Source of the DNA: Enorma massiliensis phI
GTDB taxonomy: Bacteria > Actinomycetota > Coriobacteriia > Coriobacteriales > Coriobacteriaceae
Assembly (NCBI RefSeq): GCF_000311845.1
Contig: NZ_HE978574.1
Span: forward strand, 502,063-566,062
Reading direction: 5' to 3'
DNA: 64,000 bases
The first letter of the stretch is position 1; the number at the start of each line of letters is the position of its first letter. This document shows, in pieces, positions 25,234 through 33,594 of this stretch. The position numbers were made by a program, and so were the translations under genes. Under the pieces are notes generated by a model. The model ran no database searches. It was given only the letters and a program-made list of their open reading frames with translations, and was not told the origin of the DNA.

Positions 25234-25532
25234 ATTCTGATCGGTCGTGCGGTACAGCAAACCGGCCTTATTCTATCAGTTAGGAAAACTCCAGCTCAGA
25301 GCCTCCGCAACCATGGGTTGGTTAAAATGTCCGCCAAACATGGCTTCCGTCGCCAGCGCGCGGGGATGCAGACCGGGTTGACGTGGCGCATGGCGAAGAG
25401 CGGGCCAATGCGACGCGCGGCGCCAAGCGCGGTTGGCTGTATCGCGTTGATGAAGGACTTGATGCAGCGTCCGGCTGTCGCTTTGCCAAGGCAAGCAATG
25501 CTTTTAATACCCTCCCTGTTTCTCCAAGTTAG

Positions 25533-25688
25533 CCAAAAATGCGCTAAGTCGGTCTTTTTTCTTTTGGTTTGTGGGTGCGCTTTCATAAGTATGCTGGTAC
25601 GGAGCCATGCGATAGGCTTCCTGCCAGCGCGGTTGCCAGATGGCACCGTCAAAACCCGAGACAAAAGACCGACTTAGCGCATTTTTGG
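25533..25688. mobile_element. 156-base element with perfect 26-base inverted ends (family 7)
   Basis: CCAAAAATGCGCTAAGTCGG plus TCTTTT (25533-25558) is exactly complemented at 25663-25688. The 104-base interior contains a possible promoter (TTTGTG, 16 bases, TATGCT at 25590-25595). It is MITE-like, or an invertible segment ahead of aspS; only one orientation is visible. Confidence 0.72.
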
Positions 25689-25763
25689 ATAAAAAATCGA
25701 AAGTAGGGGGTCTATTAATTGCTATGCACGCCCGATGCGGTCTCCAAGCGCCTGCGATCAGCG

Positions 25764-25860
25764 CGGTTTTAATAGCCCGCGCGTCCGGTGAATCAAGACC
25801 ACTCGCACGACGGGCGGTTCCTTACGTCGTGAGCATCGCGCGGCACGATATTAAAAGCCG
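25764..25860. repeat. 97-base imperfect hairpin
   Basis: CGGTTTTAATA plus CCGCGCG on the left pairs with CGCGCGG plus TATTAAAAGCCG on the right, with a small internal CACGAC/GTCGTG stem. It could be part of the aspS leader RNA or another repeat family; only one copy is in the window. Confidence 0.5.
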
Positions 25861-26072
25861 AAATACGGGCGGCGCACCGCCAGTGCATCGCGCAAGACAC
25901 CACGGCCTCCATCATTAACAGTGTATGAATCGGGTGGCTTGCTCGCGCTCGAGGCAGGGAGCTGGTACCATTGACCCTCGCATGCCGGGCTGCGCGGTCT
26001 ACGCAGGCTCGGCAATCTGTACGCACGCCGCCCGCTCCGGCACGGGGCGGCACAGATTATAAGGAGGACTCT

Positions 26073-27923
26073 GTGGCAGAGACCCAGACCACTGCTGGCG
26101 CACCAACCGGCGCCGCAACCGCTACGCCCGCTGCATCCGGCGTCCAGAACCCCGAGAACATCCATTCCATGCACACCCGCACCGCCGGCGAGCTTCGCGC
26201 CGAGAACATCGGCGAGGAGGTTACCCTCACCGGATGGGTGTGGCGTCGCCGCGACCACGGCGGCCTGATTTTCTGCGACCTGCGCGATCGCACCGGCATG
26301 ACGCAGTGCACGTTCGACCCCGAGCACGCTCAAGGCAGCGCGTTCCACACCGCCGAGACCATGCGTCCGGAGTGGCCCATCCTGGTGCACGGCACCGTGA
26401 TCGCCCGTGATGCCGAGACGGTCAACCCCAAGCTGCCCACCGGCGAGATCGAGGTGCTTGTCGACCATATCGAGGTGCTCGGTCGCTCCAAGACCCCGCC
26501 CTTCCAGATCGAGGATGGCATCGAGACCGCCGAGGACACGCGCCTGCGCTACCGCTACCTGGACCTTCGACGTCCGGAGATGACCGAGAAGCTCAAGCTG
26601 CGCTCGGATTTCACCTTCGCAATCCGTTCTGCGCTCCATAACCGCGCATTTACCGAGGTCGAGACCCCGGCGCTCTTCAAATCCACTCCCGAGGGCGCGC
26701 GCGACTTCATCGTTCCCAGCCGCCTGCAGCCGGGCAGCTTCTACGCCCTGCCGCAGAGTCCGCAGCTCCTCAAGCAGCTGCTCATGGTTGGTGGCGTTGA
26801 GCGTTACTACCAGGTGGCTAAGTGCTTCCGCGACGAGGACCTGCGCGCCGATCGCCAGCCCGAGTTCACGCAGGTGGACATCGAGATGAGCTTCGTTGAC
26901 CAGGACGACGTCATGGGCGCGCTCGAAGACGTGCTTGCCGACGCGTTCGCCCAGGTTGGCGTCGAGATGCCCACGCCGCTCCGCCGTATCAACTACTGGG
27001 ATGCCATGGACACCTACGGCTCCGACAAGCCGGACACGCGCTTCGGCATGCATCTCGTCGACCTCACCGATGTCTTCAAGGGCTCCAAGTTCAAGGTGTT
27101 CTCCGGCGCCGCCAACACCGAGGGCCACGTAGTCAAGGCCATCAACGCCAAGGGTGCCGGCACCTGGCCGCGCGCGCAGATCGATAAGCTCGCGAAGGTT
27201 GCCGAGTCCTTCGGCGCCAAGGGCCTGGCCTGGATCGCCTTCCGCGAGGACGGCTCCATGAACTCGCCCATCGTGAAGTTCTTCAGCGATGAGGAGATGG
27301 CCGAGCTCAAGAGCCGCTGCGACGTGGAGCCCGGTGACCTCGTGATGTTCGCTGCCGGCCCGCGTCTCGCTTCCGACGAGATCCTCGGCGGCATGCGCAG
27401 CCACATGGCCGATGCGCTGGGCATCGAGCGAGAGGGGCATGATTTCCTGTGGGTCGTGGACTTCCCGCTCTTCCACTGGGACGACGACGCCAAGCGCTAC
27501 GAGGCCGAGCACCAGCCCTTCACCCTGCCGCATGTGGACCAGCTCGACCTGCTCGAGACCAATCCGCTTGCCATGGGCAGCTGCACGTACGACTTCGTGA
27601 TGGACGGTTTCGAGGCGGGCGGCGGCGGCATGCGCATCCATGATGCCGAGCTGCAGCTTAAGATGCTCGAGTTCATGGGCTTTACGGAAGAGCGTGCGAA
27701 GGAGCAGTTCGGCTTCCTCATGGAGGCGCTCACCTTCGGCGCGCCCCCGATGGGCGGCTTCGCGCTCGGTCTCGACCGCGTGTGCATGCTGCTTGCGGGC
27801 AGCGATTCCATCCGCGACGTGATGGCCTTCCCCAAGACGAGCTCTGGCTCCGACCTCATGTCGGGCGCACCGAGTGCGGTGTCACTCGGCCAGCTCAAAG
27901 AGGTTTCGCTGCGCCTCATGTAA
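26073..27923 (+). CDS. aspS: Aspartyl-tRNA synthetase
   Basis: A 616-residue class II synthetase that charges tRNA-Asp. After a disordered N-terminal extension of about 35 residues comes the OB-fold anticodon domain (EVTLTGWVWRRRDHGGLIF), then the catalytic core with motif 2 (FRDEDLRADRQPEFTQ), the bacterial GAD insertion, and motif 3 (GFALGLDRVCMLL). The GTG start at 26073 follows AAGGAGG at five bases. The extension makes it slightly longer than most bacterial AspRS. Whether it also charges tRNA-Asn cannot be judged from this window. Confidence 0.95.
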   Translation: MAETQTTAGAPTGAATATPAASGVQNPENIHSMHTRTAGELRAENIGEEVTLTGWVWRRRDHGGLIFCDLRDRTGMTQCTFDPEHAQGSAFHTAETMRPEWPILVHGTVIARDAETVNPKLPTGEIEVLVDHIEVLGRSKTPPFQIEDGIETAEDTRLRYRYLDLRRPEMTEKLKLRSDFTFAIRSALHNRAFTEVETPALFKSTPEGARDFIVPSRLQPGSFYALPQSPQLLKQLLMVGGVERYYQVAKCFRDEDLRADRQPEFTQVDIEMSFVDQDDVMGALEDVLADAFAQVGVEMPTPLRRINYWDAMDTYGSDKPDTRFGMHLVDLTDVFKGSKFKVFSGAANTEGHVVKAINAKGAGTWPRAQIDKLAKVAESFGAKGLAWIAFREDGSMNSPIVKFFSDEEMAELKSRCDVEPGDLVMFAAGPRLASDEILGGMRSHMADALGIEREGHDFLWVVDFPLFHWDDDAKRYEAEHQPFTLPHVDQLDLLETNPLAMGSCTYDFVMDGFEAGGGGMRIHDAELQLKMLEFMGFTEERAKEQFGFLMEALTFGAPPMGGFALGLDRVCMLLAGSDSIRDVMAFPKTSSGSDLMSGAPSAVSLGQLKEVSLRLM

Positions 27924-27933
27924 TGACAAATGA

Positions 27934-27995
27934 GTCAAAACGGGACAGTCCCGTTTTGACCGCTTTGACAAAAAATGGGACAGTCCCATTTTGAC
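27934..27995. repeat. Family 5 palindromes, two copies
   Basis: 27934-27960 has perfect arms GTCAAAACGGGAC and GTCCCGTTTTGAC around one A. 27966-27995 has AAAATGGGAC and GTCCCATTTT arms inside TTTGACAA and TTGACTG. Both have A-tract, GC stem, T-tract layout and follow aspS by about 10 bases. Confidence 0.88.
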
Positions 27996-28110
27996 TGCCC
28001 CGCAATAACATAAAGCATCTTTGTTGCACCTTGGCCCAGCCCCGCATCCAACGGCGGCTGGGCTGCTTGGTATTGTTACTATTGAGGAGCCCGATAGAAA
28101 GGCGAGGAGC

Positions 28111-28368
28111 ATGGTCGAGTTCACGCATGTGGTGCAGGGTCGAGCGGGTCTGCACGCCCGTCCCGTGGCCGAAATCTGCTCTTTCGCCGGTTCCTACGAC
28201 GGCAAGATCACCCTTGCGTTCTCCGGGCAAACGGTCTCGGCGACCGATGTCATGGGCGTCATGGGACTCGGTGCTCGTCAAGGGGATGAGCTATGCTTTT
28301 CGGTCGAGGGTCCCGACGAGCAGTCCACCGCCGACCGCCTTCGCGCCAAGCTCGAGTCTTGCCTCTAG
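28111..28368 (+). CDS. HPr family phosphocarrier with Asp46
   Basis: An 85-residue HPr. His15 in GLHARPVAEI is the phosphocarrier histidine used by enzyme I. The regulatory position 46, Ser in Gram-positive HPr and the target of HPr kinase, is Asp here (SATDVMGVMGLGA). Asp mimics the phosphorylated state. It may be a PTS HPr fixed in the catabolite-repression-like form, or a paralogue outside sugar transport. GGCGAGGAG precedes the ATG. The frame continues without shift past its TAG into a mannosidase remnant. Confidence 0.88.
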   Translation: MVEFTHVVQGRAGLHARPVAEICSFAGSYDGKITLAFSGQTVSATDVMGVMGLGARQGDELCFSVEGPDEQSTADRLRAKLESCL

Positions 28369-28386
28369 CCACTGGCCAGGGCCGGT

Positions 28387-28770
28387 GTGGCCGAGCTGGC
28401 ACGCTGCTATGACGGGGAGCTCGAGGTCTATGAGTATGCGGCGTTCCTGAATGGCCGCCTCATCTTCTCGGAACCCGAGGTCGTGGGCGATCGGCCTGCA
28501 CATGGCTCGGTCTTTACGCTTGAGGGTTCGGCAATTGTGTCGGCTGTGAAAGCGGCGGAGGATCCGGAGAAGCCGGGTATCATCGTGCGCCTGTTCTGCG
28601 GAATGCATGAGGGGGATGCAACGGCAAAGCTCGTGTTCGCGGAGCCGGTGCACCGCGCATGCATCTGCGATTTGCGCGAGCGCGAAACGGAGGAACTTGC
28701 CGTGGACGGCGCTACGGTTGAGCTGCCCGTGCTCAAGCACTGCAAGTTCATCACGGTCTACGTGGAGTGA
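28387..28770 (+). pseudogene. C-terminal fragment of GH38 alpha-mannosidase
   Basis: About 128 codons that translate to the last domain of a GH38 alpha-mannosidase: SAVKAAEDPEKPGIIVRLF, then the final beta strands ELAVDGATVELPVLKHCKF. The catalytic N-terminal two thirds (normally 700 or more residues) are absent, and no ribosome binding site is visible. It starts 18 bases after HPr in the same frame and ends inside a family 3 palindrome. A decayed remnant is the best reading. Confidence 0.72.
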
Positions 28771-28796
28771 TAAAACGAACCCGGTTCGTTTTATCA
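28768..28796. repeat. Family 3 palindrome overlapping a stop codon
   Basis: A perfect 29-base palindrome: TGATAAAACGAACC, C, GGTTCGTTTTATCA. Its first three bases are the TGA that ends the mannosidase remnant. Confidence 0.9.
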
Positions 28797-28922
28797 CAAG
28801 ATGCGCCAGGTGAGGCAACGCGACCGCACGCGCCGCCCCTTTCGGATGTCTTTTTGGAGACGCCTCGTTCTTGGCATACAATGGGGCGGCAGGGCGTTCA
28901 CCTCGTGGCAAGGAGCTGTACC

Positions 28923-29864
28923 ATGGAATCAATCATCGAGCTCGTACCGGTGTTCAAGGAGAAGATCTGGGGCGGGCGCAAGCTCGAGACCGAGTTTGGC
29001 TACGAGATTCCCGCCGGGCCCGTGGGCGAGTGCTGGGCAATCTCTGCACACCCGGCGGGCGACGACGAGATCGCCTCGGGCGAGTACGCCGGGAGGACGC
29101 TTTCGTGGTTGTGGGACGAGCACCGCGAGCTCTTCGGCAATTGCGAAGGCGACCGGTTCCCGCTGCTCGTCAAGATCATCGATGCGAAGGACGACCTCTC
29201 TATCCAGGTGCATCCCGATGACGATTACGCCGCCGAGCATGAGAACGGCTCGCTGGGCAAGAAGGAGTGCTGGTACGTGCTCTCCGCCGAGCCGGGCCAG
29301 ACCATCGTTGTGGGTCAGCGCGCTCACTCGCGCGAGGAGTTCGCCCAGATGGTCGAAGAGGGGCGCTGGAGCGAGCTCTTGAACGAGATCCCCATCAAGG
29401 CGGGCGATTTCTTCCAGATCGACCCCGGCACGGTGCATGCCATCAAAGGCGGCACGGTGATTCTGGAATCTCAGCAGTCGAGCGATGTGACCTATCGCGT
29501 CTATGATTACGATCGCAAGCAGGACGATGGCACGCTGCGTCCTCTCCACATGCAGCAGGCGCTCGACGTCATCGATTTCGACTGCGCGCCGCTCACCTCG
29601 GGCGAGGTCGAGCTTTCGGGCCCCGTGACCACGCTCGAGCAGAACGAGTGCTACACTGTCGACCTCGTGCGCGTTGGCGAGGACGGGTGTCCTGCGGAGC
29701 TCGCCGTCGAGACGCCGCATCCCTTTACGTGCATCAGCGTGATCGAGGGGGAGGGCGTCGTGAACGGCCGGGAGGTCAAGAAGGGAACGCATCTGCTGGC
29801 CCTTTCCGCCTGCGATACGCTGGAGCTCTCCGGCACCATGCAGGTGGTGCTCTCCTACCTGTAG
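28923..29864 (+). CDS. manA: Mannose-6-phosphate isomerase, class I
   Basis: A 313-residue zinc enzyme interconverting mannose-6-phosphate and fructose-6-phosphate. Cupin-type metal-site motifs are visible: ECWAISAHPAG, IQVHPDDDYA and IDPGTVHAI, with the ligand glutamate in KKECWYVL. The length fits the short Firmicutes-type ManA. The start at 28923 follows AAGGAG; an upstream in-frame start would read through a repeat. With HPr and the mannosidase remnant it may mark an old mannose locus. Confidence 0.94.
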   Translation: MESIIELVPVFKEKIWGGRKLETEFGYEIPAGPVGECWAISAHPAGDDEIASGEYAGRTLSWLWDEHRELFGNCEGDRFPLLVKIIDAKDDLSIQVHPDDDYAAEHENGSLGKKECWYVLSAEPGQTIVVGQRAHSREEFAQMVEEGRWSELLNEIPIKAGDFFQIDPGTVHAIKGGTVILESQQSSDVTYRVYDYDRKQDDGTLRPLHMQQALDVIDFDCAPLTSGEVELSGPVTTLEQNECYTVDLVRVGEDGCPAELAVETPHPFTCISVIEGEGVVNGREVKKGTHLLALSACDTLELSGTMQVVLSYL

Positions 29865-29865
29865 A

Positions 29866-29924
29866 GAGACAGTTGTGCCAGGTCAATCTGTCTCCGAGAC
29901 AATCGTGCCGGGTTAATCTGTCTC
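29866..29924. repeat. Family 4 palindromes, two direct copies
   Basis: 29866-29894 and 29896-29924 have GAGACA and TGTCTC ends around GTGCCAGGTCAAT and GTGCCGGGTTAAT cores, in the same orientation. They start one base after the manA stop. A third copy, inverted, lies at 30010-30038 on the far side of a terminator. Confidence 0.85.
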
Positions 29925-29952
29925 ATTTATCTATTCCACTCTTGTGTTTCGG

Positions 29953-29986
29953 CCCCGTCCGCGCCTCTGCGGGCGGGGTTTTGTTT
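29953..29986 (+). terminator. Rho-independent terminator after manA
   Basis: CCCCGTCCGC and GCGGGCGGGG pair (one G-T) around a six-base loop and run into TTTTGTTT. It is framed by family 4 repeats on both sides. Confidence 0.88.
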
Positions 29987-30009
29987 ACCGAGACGGCGAA
30001 GCAGAGAAG

Positions 30010-30038
30010 GAGACAGATTAACCCGGCACAACTGTCTC
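30010..30038. repeat. Family 4 palindrome, inverted copy
   Basis: GAGACAG and CTGTCTC arms around ATTAACCCGGCACAA; the core is in the opposite sense to the two copies before the terminator. Confidence 0.87.
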
Positions 30039-30205
30039 ATGGGAAAAGTGTACCGATAGAAACTTTTTTGTTACCAATGGCTAATTTCATCTTCCCCTCG
30101 CGTGGCTGTCGTGGTAGTTTACTTAGGTGAACTGCTGCGCACCGCATGCTGCGGCAAAGGTGCGCACGGATCGTAAGACGGAAACGATGAAACGGGTGGT
30201 TTGAC

Positions 30206-30445
30206 ATGGGACAGGGGCCGCAGATGCCAGCGATGCCGCTATCGCTGGTCCACAGCGGAGACACTGTTACGGTCGCACGCGTGCGCGGCAACGAGAACAT
30301 TAAGCACCATCTCGAGAACCTCGGCTTTGTCGAGGGCTCGGAGGTGCACGTGGTGAGCTCGAGCGGCAGCAACATCATCGTGACCATCAAGGGGGCGCGG
30401 TTCGGCCTCGATGCGAAGGTCGCCGCACATGTCATGACGGCATAG
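30206..30445 (+). CDS. feoA: FeoA family protein, first copy
   Basis: A 79-residue SH3-like protein (LENLGFVEGSEVHVV, NIIVTIKGARFGLD) that assists the ferrous iron transporter FeoB at the cytoplasmic face. Starts at ATG 30206 after a weak purine-rich site. GTTTACTTAGGTGAAC about 90 bases upstream slightly resembles DtxR-type iron boxes, a low-confidence suggestion. It begins the feoA-feoA-feoB cluster. Confidence 0.9.
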   Translation: MGQGPQMPAMPLSLVHSGDTVTVARVRGNENIKHHLENLGFVEGSEVHVVSSSGSNIIVTIKGARFGLDAKVAAHVMTA

Positions 30446-30531
30446 GCACGCCTCTGCGTGCTGCGCCCGCTTAAGGCGGGCCCGCGCGCGGTTGAGCCTT
30501 CCGCCGTTCGGAACGTGGAAAGGGGGATGCA

Positions 30532-30753
30532 ATGAAAACGCTCGGAGATGTGCAGGTGGGTGGTTCGTCCACCATCGTGAAGCTTCATGGCGAGGGGGCG
30601 CTCCGCCGTCATCTCATGGACCTCGGCCTCATCAAGGGCACGCCGTTCACGGTGGTTAAGGTCGCGCCGCTCGGCGATCCGATCGAGATCACGGTTCGCG
30701 GCTATGAGCTCTCGATTCGCAAGGAAGAGGCGGCGATTGTCGAGGTGCAGTAA
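30532..30753 (+). CDS. feoA: FeoA family protein, second copy
   Basis: A 73-residue SH3-like FeoA protein (LRRHLMDLGLIKGTPFTVVKV, split here for length, and PIEITVRGYELSIRK). Two separate FeoA proteins may bind FeoB together. AAAGGGGG precedes the ATG. The last 15 coding bases (CGGCGATTGTCGAGG) are repeated just after the stop codon at 30756-30770. Confidence 0.9.
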   Translation: MKTLGDVQVGGSSTIVKLHGEGALRRHLMDLGLIKGTPFTVVKVAPLGDPIEITVRGYELSIRKEEAAIVEVQ

Positions 30754-31132
30754 CACGGCGATTGTCGAGGCACGTCGCGTGTCGCTCGCTCATAGTGGGC
30801 GAGGCATCGTGTCGCGTCTCGCATAGCTTCTGGTGCAGTGCACCTCTTTTTTTGAAGGTAGAGTTAGCGGAATCTAACAAATATCACTGTTCCGGTGGCA
30901 TTTGTTAACCTCAGCATATTGACATCAGAAAACGCGGTTCTCAGGAATCAAATGGTTCGCTGTAGCCCGGGCCCAAGAACCAACCACGAGCCATCCAGGA
31001 GCCAGGCGGCGCAGAGTCCCGCGGAGTTCAGATTTCGGGGCGTTCGCCACAAACCGGTTCGGGGTGTTAGGGGCTAAGGATTGCTAGCTCGGTAACTTAC
31101 CCAAGTTTCAAAGCCTATGGAAGAAGGATTAC
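30754..31132. other. feoA-feoB intergenic region
   Basis: A 379-base gap without a gene. It holds the copied 15-base tail of feoA2, a T-rich stretch (CTCTTTTTTTGAAGG) and a small dyad GTTAG, six bases, CTAAC (30863-30878) that might bind an iron regulator. TTGACA at 30919-30924 could be a -35 element for a separate feoB promoter, but no good -10 is evident. Confidence 0.4.
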
Positions 31133-33376
31133 ATGGCAGCTTCACAGCTCCATATCGCGTTGGCAGGTAACCCCAACTGCGGTAAGACCACATTGTTCAA
31201 TCAGATCACGGGCCAGAACGGCTATGTGGGCAACTGGCCCGGCGTTACGGTCGAGAAGAAGGAGGCCAAGCTCTCCGCCGACAAGAGCGTGACCATCACC
31301 GACCTTCCCGGCATCTACTCGCTCAGCCCCTACAGCCCCGAGGAGCGCGTCTCGCGCGACTACCTCATGAGCGGCGAGCCCGATGTGGTCGTCCAGGTCG
31401 TTGATGCCACCAACCTCGAGCGCAACCTGTACCTCGCGCTCCAGGTTATCGAGACGGGCGTGCCCGTGGTCGTGGCGCTCAACATGGCCGACCTCGTGGA
31501 GAAGAACGGCGATAAGATTGATACCGAGGCGCTTTCCAAGAGCCTCGGGTGCCCGGTCGTCATGATTTCGGCGCTCAAGAACCGCGGACTCGACAACCTT
31601 ATCGCCGAGGCCAAGCAGGCAGCGGGCAGCGCTTCCGGCAAGATGTCGCACAAGTTTGACTCTGCTATCGAAGACGTCCTCGACCACATCGAGGGCCAGC
31701 TCCCCGGCTCGGTGCCCGCGCACAAGCGCCGCTACTACGCGGTCAAGCTCTTCGAGCGCGACGCCGATGCAACCAAGCTCGTGAACCTCACCAAGGGCGC
31801 GAGCGACCGCGTGGAAGAGCTCATCGCTAAATGCGAGCAGGATTGCGACGACGATGCCGAGTCCATCATCACCGGCGAGCGCTATGCCGTGATCGCGCAC
31901 ATCATCGACGGCTGCCTCAAGAAGGCGCCCGCTCGCATGAGCACGTCCGAGAAGATTGACCGCATCGTCACCAACCGTATCCTCGGCCTGCCGATTTTCC
32001 TGCTCATCATGTATGTGGTCTATTATCTGGCCATCTCTACCTTCGGTACCGCGGGCACCGACTGGGTGAACGACAACCTCTTCGGTGAGGGCTTCGAGCT
32101 CTTTGGACAAAGCTTCCCGTCCGTACCCATGGTGGCCGAGGGCTGGCTCACCTCACTCGGCGCAAGCGATCTCGTGATCAGCCTGGTAAACGACGGCATC
32201 GTGGCTGGCGTGGGCGCGGTGCTCGGCTTCATCCCGCAGATGTTCGTCCTCTTCATCCTGCTTTCCTTCCTTGAGGATTGCGGCTACATGGCGCGCGTTG
32301 CGTTCGTTATGGACCGCGTGTTCCGTCGCTTCGGCCTCTCGGGCAAGAGCTTCATCCCCATGCTCGTCTCTACGGGCTGCGGCGTGCCGGGCGTGCTTGC
32401 CACGAAGACCATCGAGAACGAGAAGGACCGCCGCATGACGGTCATGACCACGACATTCATCCCCTGCGGCGCGAAGCTCCCCATCATCGCGCTCCTTATG
32501 GGTGCGCTCGTGGGAGATGCCGAGGCCACGTGGATCGCCCCGCTCTTCTACTTCCTGGGTGTCGTGGCTGTCATCGTCTCGGGCATCATGCTCAAGAAGA
32601 CGAAGCTCTTCGCCGGCCGCCCCACGCCGTTCGTCATGGAGTTGCCGAGCTATCACTTCCCCTCGCTGAAGTCTTGGTGGCTGCATATCTGGGAGCGCGT
32701 GAGCGCATACGTCAAGAAGGCGTTCACGATCATCTTCGCCTCCACCATCGTGGTGTGGTTCCTGTCGAACTTCGGCGTTGCCTCTTGGGATGGTGGCACG
32801 GGCGCCTTCGGGTTCCTGCCCGCCATGGAGGGCGTGCCCGAGGAGTTCACCGACTACTCCGTGCTCGCCATGCTCGGCGGCGCCATCGCATGGATCTTCG
32901 CTCCGCTCGGCTTCAGCACGTGGCAGGCCACGGCTATGTCGATCACCGGTCTCGTGGCGAAGGAGAACGTGATCGCCACGGCGGCGTCGCTCCTGCACAT
33001 CGCTGATGCCGGCGAGACCGATCCGGCGCTCTGGCAGGCCTTCGCTGCCATGTTCCCGAGCGCTGGCGCCATCGCCGCTTTCGGTGCGTTCAACCTGCTC
33101 TGCGCGCCGTGCTTCGCCGCCATGGGCACCATCCGCGCCCAGATGAACTCCGGCAAGTGGACCGCCATCGCGCTGGGCTACGAGTGCGCCTTCGCGTGGG
33201 TCGTGGGCCTCATCATCAACCAGCTCTATAACCTCATCGTGCTCGGTGAGTTTGGGCTGTGGACCGTCGTGGCCTTCGCATTCATCGCGCTCATCCTCTT
33301 CCAGCTCTTCCGGCCCATGCCTAAGGGAGCTATGGGCGAGGACGATGGCGTGGCTCCTGCTGCCACTGCTGCATAA
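31133..33376 (+). CDS. feoB: Ferrous iron transport protein B
   Basis: A 747-residue Fe(II) transporter. Its N-terminal GTPase domain has G1 GNPNCGKT (12-19), the switch region GVTVEKKEA, G3 DLPGIYSLSPYS and the G4-type LNMADLVE. A helical spacer follows, then a membrane core with two Gate motifs (FVMDRVFRRFGLSGKSFIPM and the later CAPCFAAMGTIRAQ). AAGAAGGAT precedes the ATG. A cysteine-rich partner gene follows. Anaerobes use Feo as the main iron uptake route. Confidence 0.95.
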   Translation: MAASQLHIALAGNPNCGKTTLFNQITGQNGYVGNWPGVTVEKKEAKLSADKSVTITDLPGIYSLSPYSPEERVSRDYLMSGEPDVVVQVVDATNLERNLYLALQVIETGVPVVVALNMADLVEKNGDKIDTEALSKSLGCPVVMISALKNRGLDNLIAEAKQAAGSASGKMSHKFDSAIEDVLDHIEGQLPGSVPAHKRRYYAVKLFERDADATKLVNLTKGASDRVEELIAKCEQDCDDDAESIITGERYAVIAHIIDGCLKKAPARMSTSEKIDRIVTNRILGLPIFLLIMYVVYYLAISTFGTAGTDWVNDNLFGEGFELFGQSFPSVPMVAEGWLTSLGASDLVISLVNDGIVAGVGAVLGFIPQMFVLFILLSFLEDCGYMARVAFVMDRVFRRFGLSGKSFIPMLVSTGCGVPGVLATKTIENEKDRRMTVMTTTFIPCGAKLPIIALLMGALVGDAEATWIAPLFYFLGVVAVIVSGIMLKKTKLFAGRPTPFVMELPSYHFPSLKSWWLHIWERVSAYVKKAFTIIFASTIVVWFLSNFGVASWDGGTGAFGFLPAMEGVPEEFTDYSVLAMLGGAIAWIFAPLGFSTWQATAMSITGLVAKENVIATAASLLHIADAGETDPALWQAFAAMFPSAGAIAAFGAFNLLCAPCFAAMGTIRAQMNSGKWTAIALGYECAFAWVVGLIINQLYNLIVLGEFGLWTVVAFAFIALILFQLFRPMPKGAMGEDDGVAPAATAA

Positions 33377-33411
33377 GATGGGGCTCTTGCCCGTATAAGA
33401 TTCGGTTGCTC

Positions 33412-33438
33412 GCCAGGGCGCCCGCACGGTGCCCTGGC
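33412..33438 (+). terminator. Hairpin after feoB
   Basis: GCCAGGGC and GCCCTGGC pair around an 11-base loop. No T run follows, so termination efficiency is uncertain. A second hairpin (CCCCATGC/GCATGGGG) lies near 33540. Confidence 0.45.
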
Positions 33439-33594
33439 CTTCAACTCGGAGCGGATTGCTCGGGGCGCCCATCCCCTCTGTTATCCAACAGTTTCCAGCC
33501 TCGATGGGATCCGCTCCGCGTTGGAGAAGCTATGCGTGCCCCATGCGTTTTGGCTGCATGGGGTACGATGATCGTATCGTAGGAGGTGAACGCG

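Larger units (their letters stand above)
25172..26072. other. 900-base gap filled with repeat elements
   Basis: No gene is convincing on either strand. It holds a family 3 palindrome (25205-25233), a decayed TTATTCTATCA-type piece after it, the 156-base family 7 element (25533-25688), a hairpin (25764-25860) and the aspS leader. The stretch 25300-25530 has scattered frames without start signals. No T-box or other riboswitch was recognised in the aspS leader. Confidence 0.5.

Noticed and set aside
25296-25664. A minus-strand frame of about 120 codons ahead of aspS
   Set aside because: It crosses the arm of the family 7 element, has no ribosome binding site and resembles nothing known.
25690-26072. 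Possible T-box leader for aspS
   Set aside because: No specifier stem, T-box consensus or antiterminator could be recognised, so no riboswitch is called.
25851-27641. A 596-codon minus-strand frame opposite aspS
   Set aside because: Antisense to a conserved synthetase; codon pattern follows the aspS third positions, not its own.
28366-28386. Stop-codon readthrough joining HPr to the mannosidase-like frame
   Set aside because: The frames match, but the downstream piece is only a GH38 C-terminal fragment and no readthrough context is evident; a chance in-frame junction is simpler.
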